A stretch of 64,000 nt of DNA, from NCBI RefSeq assembly GCF_000003195.3, contig NC_012871.2, positions 46,509,110 to 46,573,109 on the forward strand, in the 5' to 3' direction. This DNA comes from Sorghum bicolor. Taxonomy: Eukaryota; Streptophyta; Magnoliopsida; Poales; Poaceae. Under the pieces are notes generated by a model. The model ran no database searches and was not told the DNA's origin. It was given only the letters and a program-made list of their open reading frames with translations. The translations under genes and the position numbers were made by a program. This document shows positions 53,963 through 64,000 of this stretch, piece after piece. Within the stretch, counting starts at the first letter, position 1; every line of letters starts with the position of its first letter.

Positions 53963-55951
53963 TGAAAGGTCCTAATATGGCTAGAGGGGGTGAATAGCCT
54001 ATTTAAAAGTTCTACAAAAACACTAGACCAAGAGGTTAGTAAATAACAAAGCGAAGCTTTTTGCTCTAGCTCTAATGGGGTGTTTGCAAGCCACCTACCC
54101 AAGAATTCTAGTTGCTATGATCACTATGCACACAAGAACTAAGTCTCTACTTACACTAGAGAGCTACCTAAAGTTTCTATACAAGAAGTAAGCTACTCTA
54201 GTTTGTAAGAAAGTAAGAGAGAGAGTTTGATCTTTATACCACCACATAGAGGGGATGAACCAATCACAATATTATGAAGTCCAATCACCGAGAGAAATCC
54301 AATCAACAAACACAATGGAGACACAAGATTTTTCTCCCGAGGTTCACGTGCTTGCCGGCACGCTACGTCCCCGTTGTGTCGATCAACACTTGGTGGTTTG
54401 GTGGCTAAGAGGTGTAGCACGAACCTCGTCCTCACTAGGACACCACAAGAACCTACCCACAAGTGAGGTAGCTCAATGACACGAGCAATCCACTAATGTT
54501 GCCTTTGGCTCTCCGTCGAGGTAGGCACAAACCTCTCACAATCACCGGGAGATGGCCACGAACAATCACCAACTTGTGCCAAAACTCCTCCGCTGCTCCA
54601 AGCCGTCTAGGTGGCGGCAACCACCAAGAGTAACAAGAAAACCGCAGCTAGAACGATCCCCAAGTGCCACTAGATGCAATCACTCAAGCAAATGCACTTG
54701 GAATCACTCCCAATCTCACAAAGATGTTTAATCTATGAAGGAGATGAGTGGGAGGTTTTTGCTTAGGCTCACAAGGATGTCAAGTATGTTAGAATGCCAA
54801 GAGAGTGAGCCCCAAGCTGGCCAAACACATATATATAGCCCCTCAAACAAATAGAGCCGTTGGCTCTTTCGCTGGGCAAAACACGGGGTCATCGGATGCT
54901 CTTAAAGGGGCACCGGACGCTCAACACCAACGTCCGGTGCTCCAAAGTCAGCCACATGTCATCTTTCGAAACGCTCGTGTCAGAGTCTAATGGTCACCTG
55001 CAGTGCACCGGACACTGAGCAAGTTGGCACCGGACGCGTCCGGTGCACACCGGACTCATGCGCAGAGAGTTCCACAAACCTGCGGGTCACCGGACGCTAA
55101 GTACCGGTAGTGTCCGTTGCTCACCGGACCCATGCGCAGAGAGGGTCGCAAAACGCCCGCACAACGGTCGCTAACCACCGGACGCTCCCTGAGCGTCCGG
55201 TGCTTCTAGTCAAACACTCCGACCGAAGTCAGATAGCACCGGACGCATGAACAGGAGCTCCCCACCGTCCGGTGTTCACCGTCCGGTGCTTAACCCAAGC
55301 ACCACAGCACACCGGACGCTCAGCCACAGCGTTCGGTGCCTCAAAGGCCAGCGTCCGGTGAGTGTTTCTCTGTGAGGAACACTCCTGCAACTTCTCCAAA
55401 TTTCCCACCGGCGTAATAGAAAATATGCACTTCATTTTCTCAAAAAGTGCCGAATCATCCTCTCTCTACCCTTCAAACTCCACCTCCTTCTCAAAGTGTG
55501 CCAACACCACAACGTGTGTACCAACAAGTGCACGTGTGTTAGCATTTTCACAAACATTTTCTTTGAAGGAGTTAAGTTAGCTCACTAGGTTCTAAATGCA
55601 TGCACATGAAGAAAGACACCTAGTGGCACTTGATAACCGCTTAGCCAAAGAATTCCCCTCTTTATAGTACGGCTATCTATCCTAAATGTGATCACACCCT
55701 CTGTGGTGTCTTGATCACCAAAACCAAAACCCTAAGCAATACCTTTGCCTTGATCTCCATAGGGTTTTGTTTTTCTCTTTCTTCTTTTCCAAGTTGAGCA
55801 CTTGATCACTCTGTGGTCATCACCATCATCACCATGATCATCACTTGCTCCAACACTTGGCATGTATCAACCTCATTAAGTCTACACATACTTAGCATAG
55901 AGGTTAGTACTAGGGTTTCATCAATTATCCAAAACCAAACTAGGGCTTTCA
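53963..55951 (-). repeat. Sirevirus LTR shared by S1 and S2 (1989 bp)
   Basis: TGAAAGGTCC to GGGCTTTCA (TGAAAG/CTTTCA inverted ends). Primer site of S1 on the left, PPT of S2 on the right. Minus-strand TATA (TATATATA) at 54830-54837. Contains the CACCGGAC cluster. Confidence 0.93.
54890..55360. repeat. cluster of CACCGGAC / GTCCGGTG motifs in the shared LTR
   Basis: More than ten copies on both strands, several as facing pairs such as CACCGGACGC...GCGTCCGGTG. Such palindromic motifs are a described Sirevirus LTR signature. Confidence 0.85.
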
Positions 55952-55967
55952 ATCTCCCCCTTTTTGG
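55952..55967 (-). other. polypurine tract of S2
   Basis: Minus strand CCAAAAAGGGGGAGAT directly before the LTR start TGAAAG. Confidence 0.88.
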
Positions 55968-57061
55968 TAATTGATGACAACCCTTTTTACAAAGATTTTC
56001 AATAAAATTTTCTTGGATTCATGTTGCTTGCCCAAGCATTTTACCATGTGCAAAGATTATGGACAAGTTTCATAAACCCAAATTGGTACCAATTGCTCCC
56101 CCTACATATGTGCTAAGAGTTTGGATTTGAAAGCTTGCACATATGCTTGAATAGGAAATATAGGAGTCAATTTCTACCAAATGATGCTAAGGTGTAAAGA
56201 ATGGACCTTTGAAGCATGATACCAATCGGAGTTGCCAATGTATACCATCCTTAGCACCATTAGTAACTAGACATTCACAAAAACTAGAACACCTCGTGAG
56301 ATCAACATTATAAACAAGGTTCTAGTACCGCTTGTGAAACAACTAAGGTCTAGTTACACTACCTATCCATGCTAGTTCTTCAATTCATCAATCAAACTTG
56401 CAACTAGCATACACCACACAAGCAAGGCATTGGACAGAAAGCTTCTAAAGCTAATGCAAATGCAAGCAACCATATGTGATGCACATACAAATGCAACATA
56501 CAAGTTTATGAGCTTGCTCCCCCTACTTGTGTGCTTCAAAATTTTAGTTGATCCCCTTCTTTTATCATGTTACTCCCCTATCTTAAATCTTTGGTAAATC
56601 TCTCCCCCTTTGTCATCAATGACTACTTAAGGTGAGCTCAAATTTTAGATAGGTTAGTGTGAAACCATGTGAAGTGAGATCATTTTACCAAATTGGTCCA
56701 ATCTAGATTACTTGCCGAAGATATTTAACTCGGTTTGATCCAAGGACAAGCTTCTTCACACCTCCAAATAAGGGTTATCTTGTACCATGTTGAGTTAAAC
56801 ACTTATAGCTCATATTCTAGATCAAACACTAGGATTGCAAGCCCACAAACATGTCATATGCTACCACTAGATCAAGTCAAACATAGAAGCAATAGTGCTA
56901 CCATATAAGCATCAAATTCATTTGATTTTCATGAAAGATCCTAAGCCATGTAAGGAATGACTAGATGCACTAAGCAAGTCCTTAGCATAGGATGAGTGAC
57001 ATGTCAATCAATTTTACCTTGCTTTGCTCGAAGGAAAGGCATGTCATGTAATGGGGGTGCA
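55968..57061 (-). other. non-coding stretch after pol with extra polypurine tracts
   Basis: No credible ORF or envelope-like gene. GGGGGAG-type tracts recur on the minus strand at about 56095-56104, 56515-56525 and 56600-56610. Repeated internal PPTs have been described for Sireviruses. Confidence 0.75.
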
Positions 57062-60000
57062 TCAACACATATTTGAGAAGTCAAGTATGTTCAATTCATT
57101 CCTTAGCTTGCAAAACCTCTTCTCATCAAGTGGCTTGGTGAATATATCGGCAAGTTGATCATCGGTGCCTATACTCTCAATGCAAATGTCCCCTTTTTGT
57201 TGATGATCTCTTATGAAATGATGGCGGACATCTATGTGCTTTGTTCTTGAGTGTTGAACTGGATTGTTGGTGAGCTTCACGACACTTTCATTGTCACATA
57301 GCAATGGCACTTCTTTGAAATTGATTCCAAAATCTTTCAATGTTGCCTTCATCCATAGAATTTGTGCACAACAACTACCGGCCGTAATGTATTCCGCTTC
57401 GACGGTTGATAGGGCAACACTATTTTGCTTCTTGGATGACCATGAGACAAGTGATCTTCCCAATAGTTGACAAGTGCCTGATGTGCTTCTTCTCTCAGCT
57501 TTGCATCCCGCATAGTCCGAGTCGGAATATCCAACAAGTTCAAACTTTGCACCTTTGGGATACCACAAACCAACATTTTGTGTATGCTTCAAGTACCTCA
57601 ATATTCTCTTTGTTGCTTTCAAATGACTTTCTCTTGGTGAGGCTTGAAATCTTGCACACATGCATACACTAAACATGACATCCGGTCTTGATGCGGTCAC
57701 ATAGAATAGGCTTCCAATCATAGACTGATATAACTTTTGATCCACCATATTTCCACTTGTATCACTATCTAGACTTCCATTTGTTCCCATTGGAGTGCTA
57801 ATTGCCTTTGCATCATCCATACCAAACTTCTTGAGCATGTCTTTTATGTACTTGCCTTGACTCACAAATGTGCCATTCTTCAATTGCTTGATTTGAAGAC
57901 CAAGGAAGTAACTAAGCTCTCCAATCATTGACATCTCAAACTCATTAGCCATCATATTTCCAAACTCCTCACAAAATTCTTGATTGGTTGATCCAAATAT
58001 GATATCATCAACATAGATTTGCAACACAAACAAGTCTTTGCCAATCTTCTTGGTGAAGAGAGTGGTGTCAAACTTGCCCATCTTGAAACCTTTAGAGAGT
58101 AAGAAATCTCTCAATCTCTCATACCATGCTCTAGGTGCTTGCTTCAAACCATACAATGCCTTTCTTAGCTTGTAAACATGGTTGGGTTTCTTGTCATCTT
58201 CAAAACCGGGAGGTTGCTCAACATATACTTCTTCATTGATATAGCCATTGAGAAATGCACTCTTGACATCCATTTGGTAAAGCTTGATGTTATGAGCACA
58301 AGCATAGGCCAACAAGATCCTAATTGCTTCTAGTGTTGCAACCAGGGCATATGTTTCACCAAAGTCAAGACCTTCAACTTGAGTATAGCCTTGTGCTACC
58401 AATCTTGCTTTGTTCCTTACAACTATCCCATCTTGATCTTGCTTGTTGCGAAAGACCCATCTAGTACCAATAACATTATGATCACTAGGCCTCTCAACTA
58501 ATTCCCATACTTGATTTCTCTTGAAATTATTAAGCTCTTCATGCATAGCATTTACCCAATCAACATCTCTCAATGCTTCATCAATCTTCTTTGGCTCAGT
58601 GTGAGATACAAAAGAGAAATGCTCACAAAATGATGCTAATCTTGATCTAGTTTGCACTCCTCTTTGAATATCACCAATGATATGATCCAATGGATGATCT
58701 CTTGCAATATTTGTTGGTTTGAGTATTTGCACTTGATTGCTTGCACTTGGTTTATCGTGAGATGATGTACTAGCTTGTTGATCTTGCACTTGTGTACCAC
58801 TTGTAGTAGCTTGATTTTGATCATGAGAACCACTAGCTTGCACATTAGAGGTAGGAAGCACTTGATTTTTGTCATCTTCAACATCAATCACCTCTCTTGG
58901 CCTTAGGTCACCAATATCCATATTCTTCATTGCATCGGCCAATTGAGTGCCTCTCACATCATCTAGATTTTCATCTTCCTCTTGAGAGCCATTGGTTTCA
59001 TCAAACTCAACATCATGCACCTCCTCAAGAGTACCACTAGCCAAATTCCAAACTCTATAAGCTTTGCTAGTAGTTGAGTAACCAAGCAAGAAACCTTCAT
59101 CACATTTCTTTTCAAATTTACTCAATCTAGTGCCTTTCTTCAATATGTAGCATTTGCAACCAAAAACCTGAAAATATGCAATGTTGGGCTTTCTACCATT
59201 CAAGAGCTCATATGGAGTCTTTTCCATCATTGGGTGACAATAGAGTCGGTTGCTATAGTAGCAAGCCGTGTTGATTGCTTCGGCCCAAAAAGAATGACTC
59301 ACATTGTACTCACTCAACATTGATCTTGCCATATCAATCAAAGTTCTATTCTTTCTCTCAACAAGACCATTTGATTGTGGAGTATACTTGGCCGAGAATT
59401 GATGCCTAATGCCAAATTCATCACAAAGCTCATCAACTCTTGTGTTCTTGAATTCACTTCCATTGTCACTTCTCACTTTCTTGATGGTTGTTTCAAACTC
59501 ATTGTGTACTCTCTTGACAAATGATTTGAAGGTTGCAAAAGCATCACTCTTGTCACTAAGAAATAATACCCATGTATATCTTGTGAAATCATCCACTATC
59601 ACAAATCCATATTTGTTTCCACCAATGCTTGTGTATGTAGTTGGTCCAAACAAGTCCATGTGCAACAACTCAAATGTCTTGCATGTACTCATGATGCTCT
59701 TCTTTGGATGAGTGTTGCCAACTTGCTTTCCAGCTTGACATGCACTACAAAGTTTGTCTTTCTCAAATGCGACATCTTTCAAGCCTCTAACAAGATCATG
59801 CTTGACTAACTTGTTCAATTGTTTCATTCCAACATGAACAAGCCTTCTATGCCATAACCAACCCATGCTAGATTTAGTGAGCAAGCATGTTGATAATTGA
59901 GATTCACTAGCATTGAAATCAACCAAGTATAGATTCTCATATCTAAAGCCTTTGAATATCAAGTTTGAGCCATCTACACTTATGATCTCTACATCATCAA

Positions 60001-60283
60001 CTCCAAAGATGCATTTGAAACCAAGATCACAAAGTTGAGCTACGGATAACAAGTTGAAATTCAAGCTCTCTACTAGTAGCACATTGGAAATGCTCAAGTC
60101 ACTGGATATGGCAATTTTACCAAGCCCTTTGACCTTGCCTTTGCCATTGTCACCAAATGTGATACTATCAACACCATTGTCATCATTTGGATTGATTGAA
60201 TTGAACATTCTTGAATCACCGGTCATGTGTTGTGTGCACCCACTATCAAGCACCCAATGCCTTCCTCCGGCTTTATAGTTTAC
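57062..60283 (-). CDS. pol: Sirevirus pol: protease, integrase, RT, RNase H
   Basis: About 1073 codons open from just after the TAG at 60284-60286; no ATG at the start, so expression depends on readthrough or splicing from gag. Protease [13 protein letters not shown] near the start. The pre-integrase zinc finger region has [14 protein letters not shown] and CSACQAGK. Integrase [21 protein letters not shown] and [50 protein letters not shown] and YVDDIIFGS (about codon 750). RNase [21 protein letters not shown] and [12 protein letters not shown]. All catalytic residues I looked for are present. It ends NILDFSNMC. The enzyme set should be complete if translated. Confidence 0.92.
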   Translation of the reverse strand, partial: VNYKAGGRHWVLDSGCTQHMTGDSRMFNSINPNDDNGVDSITFGDNGKGKVKGLGKIAISSDLSISNVLLVESLNFNLLSVAQLCDLGFKCIFGVDDVEIISVDGSNLIFKGFRYENLYLVDFNASESQLSTCLLTKSSMGWLWHRRLVHVGMKQLNKLVKHDLVRGLKDVAFEKDKLCSACQAGKQVGNTHPKKSIMSTCKTFELLHMDLFGPTTYTSIGGNKYGFVIVDDFTRYTWVLFLSDKSDAFATFKSFVKRVHNEFETTIKKVRSDNGSEFKNTRVDELCDEFGIRHQFSAKYTPQSNGLVERKNRTLIDMARSMLSEYNVSHSFWAEAINTACYYSNRLYCHPMMEKTPYELLNGRKPNIAYFQVFGCKCYILKKGTRLSKFEKKCDEGFLLGYSTTSKAYRVWNLASGTLEEVHDVEFDETNGSQEEDENLDDVRGTQLADAMKNMDIGDLRPREVIDVEDDKNQVLPTSNVQASGSHDQNQATTSGTQVQDQQASTSSHDKPSASNQVQILKPTNIARDHPLDHIIGDIQRGVQTRSRLASFCEHFSFVSHTEPKKIDEALRDVDWVNAMHEELNNFKRNQVWELVERPSDHNVIGTRWVFRNKQDQDGIVVRNKARLVAQGYTQVEGLDFGETYALVATLEAIRILLAYACAHNIKLYQMDVKSAFLNGYINEEVYVEQPPGFEDDKKPNHVYKLRKALYGLKQAPRAWYERLRDFLLSKGFKMGKFDTTLFTKKIGKDLFVLQIYVDDIIFGSTNQEFCEEFGNMMANEFEMSMIGELSYFLGLQIKQLKNGTFVSQGKYIKDMLKKFGMDDAKAISTPMGTNGSLDSDTSGNMVDQKLYQSMIGSLFYVTASRPDVMFSVCMCARFQASPRESHLKATKRILRYLKHTQNVGLWYPKGAKFELVGYSDSDYAGCKAERRSTSGTCQLLGRSLVSWSSKKQNSVALSTVEAEYITAGSCCAQILWMKATLKDFGINFKEVPLLCDNESVVKLTNNPVQHSRTKHIDVRHHFIRDHQQKGDICIESIGTDDQLADIFTKPLDEKRFCKLRNELNILDFSNMC

Positions 60284-60295
60284 CTACAAAACAAA

Positions 60296-62391
60296 TCAAT
60301 GTTTCTTAGGTACCCATACTTGCTTGGGTCCTTGGAGGTTAGTGACTAAGCTCTTTGGTACCCAAATGGCCTTCTTCTTTGGACCCACAATTGGTGTACC
60401 AATAAACTTAGTTTGCACACCCTTCTCACCCTTGGTAAGCACATAACAAGAATCAAAAGGAATGTAAGGTACATTAGCATTTTTCTTGTTCTTGTTCATT
60501 TTGTTGCAATTAAGCTCTAGGTGTCCAACTTGCTTGCATTTGTTGCAATACCGACCATTGCTCTTCACAAAGCTAGGCTTGTGAGTTGCAAAGGCTTTCT
60601 TGCCTTTCTTGGGGGTATAGCCTAATCCCTCTTTGTTGAGAGAAAACCTTTGGCTACCCAAGCACTTTAGCAAGCGGGCCTCACCACCATAGGCCTTGCC
60701 TAGGGCGTGAGTGAGCTCATCCACCTCTCTCTTGAGAGTCTCGTTCTCAACCTTTAGTGAAGCATCACAAGTGACACTAACACTAGAAGTGGAGGTAGAG
60801 TTGGTTGTAGTGGATGAGGACCTACAAGAAGAGTTATTGGCAACAACAATAGGTGGGTTGGGTGATTCTTTAATTAAGTCACATGTTGTGCCCACATCAC
60901 ATGATACAACAACCTTTTCCTTGTTCTCTTCTAACAACAAGGAGTGAGCTTTCTCAAGCTTGGTGTGAGCCTTGCCAAGCTTCTCATGGGCATCCACTAG
61001 CCTCTCATGATTAGCATTGAGCTCATGAAAGGATTGCTCAAGAGCTTTTAACTTCTTGACCAATTCTTTGCACTTCTTGTTTTTAGATTGAATAAGTGAA
61101 TCGGCTTGTTCTAGCATGTCCATGAGTTGTTCATTAGTGAATTCATTTTCATCGTCACTATCACTATCATGTTCATTTTCACTTTCACTTTCACTCTCAT
61201 CATATTGTACCTTGTGGCCCTTGGCCATGAAGCATGAAGGAGTGTTGAAGAGTGATGGCTTGTTGATAGCAATGCTTGCAAGTGCCTTCTTCTTGGATGA
61301 CTTGTCATCATCGCTTGAATCATCATCCGAAGAGGCATCACTATCCCATGTCACAACATAGGATCCACCCTTCTTCTTCTTCTTGAAGACCATCTTCTTG
61401 TCCTTCTTTTCTTTCTTCTCCTTCTTGTTCTTCTTCTCATGCTCATCATGATCACTATTGTATGGACAATCCGCCACAATATAATCGGGGCTCTTGCACT
61501 TGTAGCATAGCCTCACATATTCCTTGTTCTTGGAGTTGTCCCTTCTCTTTCTTGTATGGTAGCCCTTCTTCTTCATCATTTTGCCAAATTTGCGGACAAA
61601 GAGTGCTAGTGCTTCATCATCACTATCGTCATTGGAGCACTCCTCATCACTTGATTCTTCCTTCTTGGCCTTGCTCTTGGATGAAGAGCTAGCTTTGAAT
61701 GCTATGCTCTTCTTCTTCTTATCATCATCATCCTTCTTCATGACCTCATCATCATCATTGTCATTGTATTGATCTTCGGTCATGGCATCTCCAAGTACCT
61801 CATTAGGAGATACACCCGTTAATCCACCTCTAAAGATGATTGTTCTCAATGTCTTGAACCTCTTGGGCAAGCACATCAAGAACTTGTGAATGAAGTCCTC
61901 ATCCTTCACTTCTCACCAAGGCCCTTGAGATCATTGATGATGACTTGGAGCCTATAGAACATCTCTGGGATTGACTCATCATCCTTCATCTTTTAGTTGG
62001 ATAGCTTGTCCTTGAGCATATACAACTTTGCACTTTTTACCATTATAGTGCCCTCATATGTTTCTTCTAGTCTTGTCCACACTTCACTTGCCTTCTCAAT
62101 ATCTTTGACTTGTTCAAATACCTTTGAATCAATGCCATTGTATATTGTATTGAGAGCCATAGCATTGCATTGCTTGTTTGCTCTCTCATTGTCGGTGGGG
62201 TTAGCGGGGTCAAGGATCACAAAATCATTCTCCGTGACTTCCCACACTCTATCATTGATTGATCCAAGGTACATCTCCATTTTTCTTTTCCAATAGTCAA
62301 AGGAACTTGTGCCATCAAAGAACGGTGGTTTGCCCCCAACATGGTTGAACACTATTTGAGCCATAATTTGAGAACCGAGGTTGTTAAGCAT
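60296..62391 (-). pseudogene. gag: Sirevirus gag of S2, with stop and frameshift
   Basis: ATG at 62391. First 132 codons end at a TAA at about 61993. Then KMKDDESIPEMF continues until a 1-bp deletion near 61910 shifts the frame; from 61909 537 codons are open. They include KRFKTLRTIIFRGG, a Ser/Asp/Lys-rich stretch, zinc knuckle 1 (CYKCKSPDYIVADC, with Tyr in place of the His), a coiled coil (LVKKLKALEQSFHELNANH), knuckle 2 (CNKCKQVGHLELNC, intact) and WVPK repeats. Sirevirus Gags have been reported to bind dynein light chain LC8. It ends TGA at 60296-60298, same frame as pol. Confidence 0.88.
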
Positions 62392-62410
62392 TCACAAAAC
62401 GGTGACCACG

Positions 62411-62422
62411 GCTCTGATACCA
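62411..62422 (-). other. primer-binding site of S2 (tRNA-Met)
   Basis: Minus strand TGGTATCAGAGC, two bases from the LTR start at 62425. Confidence 0.9.
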
Positions 62423-62424
62423 CT

Positions 62425-64000
62425 TGAAAGGTCCTAATATGGCTAGAGGGGGTGAATAGCCTATTTAAAAGTTCTACAAAAACACTAGACCAAGAGGTTA
62501 GTAAATAACAAAGCGAAGCTTTTTGCTCTAGCTCTAATGGGGTGTTTGCAAGCCACCTACCCAACAATTCTAGTTGCTATGATCACTATGCACACAAGAA
62601 CTAAGTCTCTACTTACACTAGAGAGCTACCTAAAGTTTCTATACAAGAAGTAAGCTACTCTAGTTTGCAAGAAAGTAAGAGAGCAAGTTTGATCTTTATT
62701 ATACCACCATGTAGAGGGGATGAACCAATCACAATATTATGAAGTCCAATCACCGAGAGAAATCCAATCAACAATCACAATGGAGACACAAGATTTTTCT
62801 CCCGAGGTTCACGTGCTTGCCGGCACGCTACGTCCCCGTTGCGTCGACCAACACTTGGTGGTTCGGTGGCTAAGAGGTGTAGCACGAACCGTCCTCACTA
62901 GGACACCACAAGAACCTACCCACAAGTGAGGTAGCTCAATGACACGAGCAATCCACTAATGTTGTCTTCGGCTCTCCGTCGAGGTAGGCACAAACCTCTC
63001 ACAATCGCCGGGAGATGGCCACGAACAATCACCAACTCGTGCCAAAACTCCTCCGCTGCTCCAAGCCATCTAGGTGGCGGCAACCACCAAGAGTAACAAG
63101 AAAACCGTAGCTAGAACGATCCCCAAGTGCCACTAGATGCAATCACTCAAGCAAATGCACTTGGAATCACTCCCAATCTCACAAAGATGTTTAATCTATG
63201 AAGGAGATGAGTGGGAGGTGTTTGCTTAGGCTCACAAGGATGTCAAGTATGTTAGAATGCCAAGAGAGTGAGCCCCAAGCCGGCCAAACACATATATATA
63301 GCCCCTCAAACAAATAGAGCCGTTGGCTCTTTCACTGGGCAAAACACGGGGTCACCGGACGCTCTTAAAGGGGCACCAGACGCTCCACACCAGCGTCCGG
63401 TGCTCCAAAGTCAGCCACGTGTCATCTTTCGAAACGCTCGTGTCAGAGTCTAACGGTCTCCTGCAGTGCACCAGACACTGAGCAAGTTGGCACTGGACGC
63501 GTCCGGTGCACACCGGACTCATGCGCAGAGAGTTCCGCAAACCTGCGGGTCACCGGATGCTAAGCACCGGTAGCGTCCGGTGCTCACCGGACCCATGCGC
63601 AGAGAGGGTCGCAAAACGCCCGCACACCGGTCGCTAACCACCGGACGCTCCCCGAGCGTCCGGTGCTTCTAGTCAAACACTCCGACCGAAGTCAGATAGC
63701 ACCGGACTCATGAACAGGAGCTCCCCAGCGTCCGGTGTTCACCGTCCGGTGCTTAACCCTAGCACCACAGCACACCGGACGCTCAGCCACAGCGTCCGGT
63801 GCCTCAAAGGCCAGCGTTCGGTGAGTGTTTCTCTGCGAGGAACACTCCCGTGACTTCTCCAAATTTCCCACCGGCGCAATATAAAATATGCACTTCATTT
63901 TCTCGAAAAGCGCCGAATCATCCTCTCTCTACCCTTCAAACTCCACCTCCTTCTCAAAGTGTGCCAACACCACAACGTGTGTACCAACAAGTGCACGTGT
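62425..64000 (-). repeat. S2 5' LTR, partial (1576 bp seen)
   Basis: Starts TGAAAGGTCC; by comparison with the shared LTR it should end about 410 bp beyond the window. TATA at 63293-63300 (minus); CACCGGAC cluster at about 63350-63830. Confidence 0.92.

Larger units (their letters stand above)
53084..55951 (-). mobile_element. S1: Sirevirus fragment (gag part, primer site, 5' LTR)
   Basis: Minus strand. The left end lies inside gag, equivalent to 61547 in S2, and is an abrupt junction with G. Its 5' LTR (53963-55951) serves at the same time as the 3' LTR of S2, so S1 and S2 form a tandem. The gag part is almost identical to that of S2. Confidence 0.85.
53963..64000 (-). mobile_element. S2: Sirevirus (Ty1/copia) with open pol, 5' LTR runs off the window
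   Basis: Internal region 55952-62424 (6473 bp) between the shared LTR and a right LTR from 62425. Gag has one stop and one frameshift; pol is open. Gag with coiled coil and two zinc knuckles, Met primer site, multiple polypurine tracts and LTR motif place it among the Sireviruses, the Opie/Ji kind in grasses. TSDs cannot be judged because neither outer end is intact in the window. Confidence 0.9.

Noticed and set aside
54890..55360. Regularly repeated short motif resembling a CRISPR array
   Set aside because: Motifs are 8-10 bp, on both strands, irregularly spaced and part of a Sirevirus LTR; the genome is a plant's.
55968..57061. Envelope-like gene downstream of Sirevirus pol
   Set aside because: No ORF of useful length on the minus strand; only repeated purine tracts.

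Overview
The window is plant nuclear DNA made almost wholly of nested LTR retrotransposons. The mix is Ty3/gypsy Tat-lineage and Athila-like elements plus a Copia Sirevirus with CACCGGAC/GTCCGGTG LTR motifs, which fits a large-genome grass, probably panicoid (inference). I see no host single-copy gene, rRNA or tRNA gene.

Layout, left to right. 1-3373: T1, right end of a Tat-lineage element on the minus strand (gag open to the window edge, 5' LTR). 3374-9305: A1, an Athila-like element without RT or integrase, minus strand, cut by T1. 9306-11279: I, a decayed Athila-like LTR plus gag. 11280-13200: H, a gypsy fragment with a Met-type primer site (pol tail, LTR, leader, 18 codons of gag). 13201-15520 and 50057-52675: CF, two halves of a minus-strand Athila-like element. 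15521-50056: D, a plus-strand Athila-like segment lodged in CF in opposite orientation. D is split by T2 (16978-37267, complete Tat-lineage element, minus strand, TSD TGAGC) and E (39874-48054, complete Athila-like element, minus strand, TSD ATTAT). T2's gag is split by A2 (28329-36274, complete Athila-like element, plus strand, TSD CAAAG). 52676-53083: G, a truncated LTR. 53084-64000: S1/S2, two Sirevirus copies in tandem sharing one LTR.

The order H, CF, D, T2, A2 is five levels of nesting. By eye T2's LTRs differ at about 21 of 698 sites and A2's at about 17-20 of 1236, so A2 is younger, as its position requires.

How the parts work. T2 carries gag, protease, RT, RNase H, an archaeal-type second RNase H and integrase on the minus strand. 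On the opposite strand it carries an intron-containing gene with its own TATA box (N-terminal domain like the plant mobile domain, C-terminal coiled coil). The Athila-like elements here keep LTRs, an Asp-tRNA primer site, purine tracts, gag-type modules and protease domains but no RT or integrase, so they must borrow enzymes (inference). E is unusual in carrying two protease domains in a row. S2 has an open pol and a gag with one stop and one frameshift.

Candidates for something little described: the antisense spliced gene in T2; the ATCGGC motif saturating the Tat elements; the double protease of E; exchange of the N-terminal module upstream of a conserved unknown C-terminal domain; internal PPT copies next to a 22-bp palindrome; and the fossil primer site inside E's LTRs.
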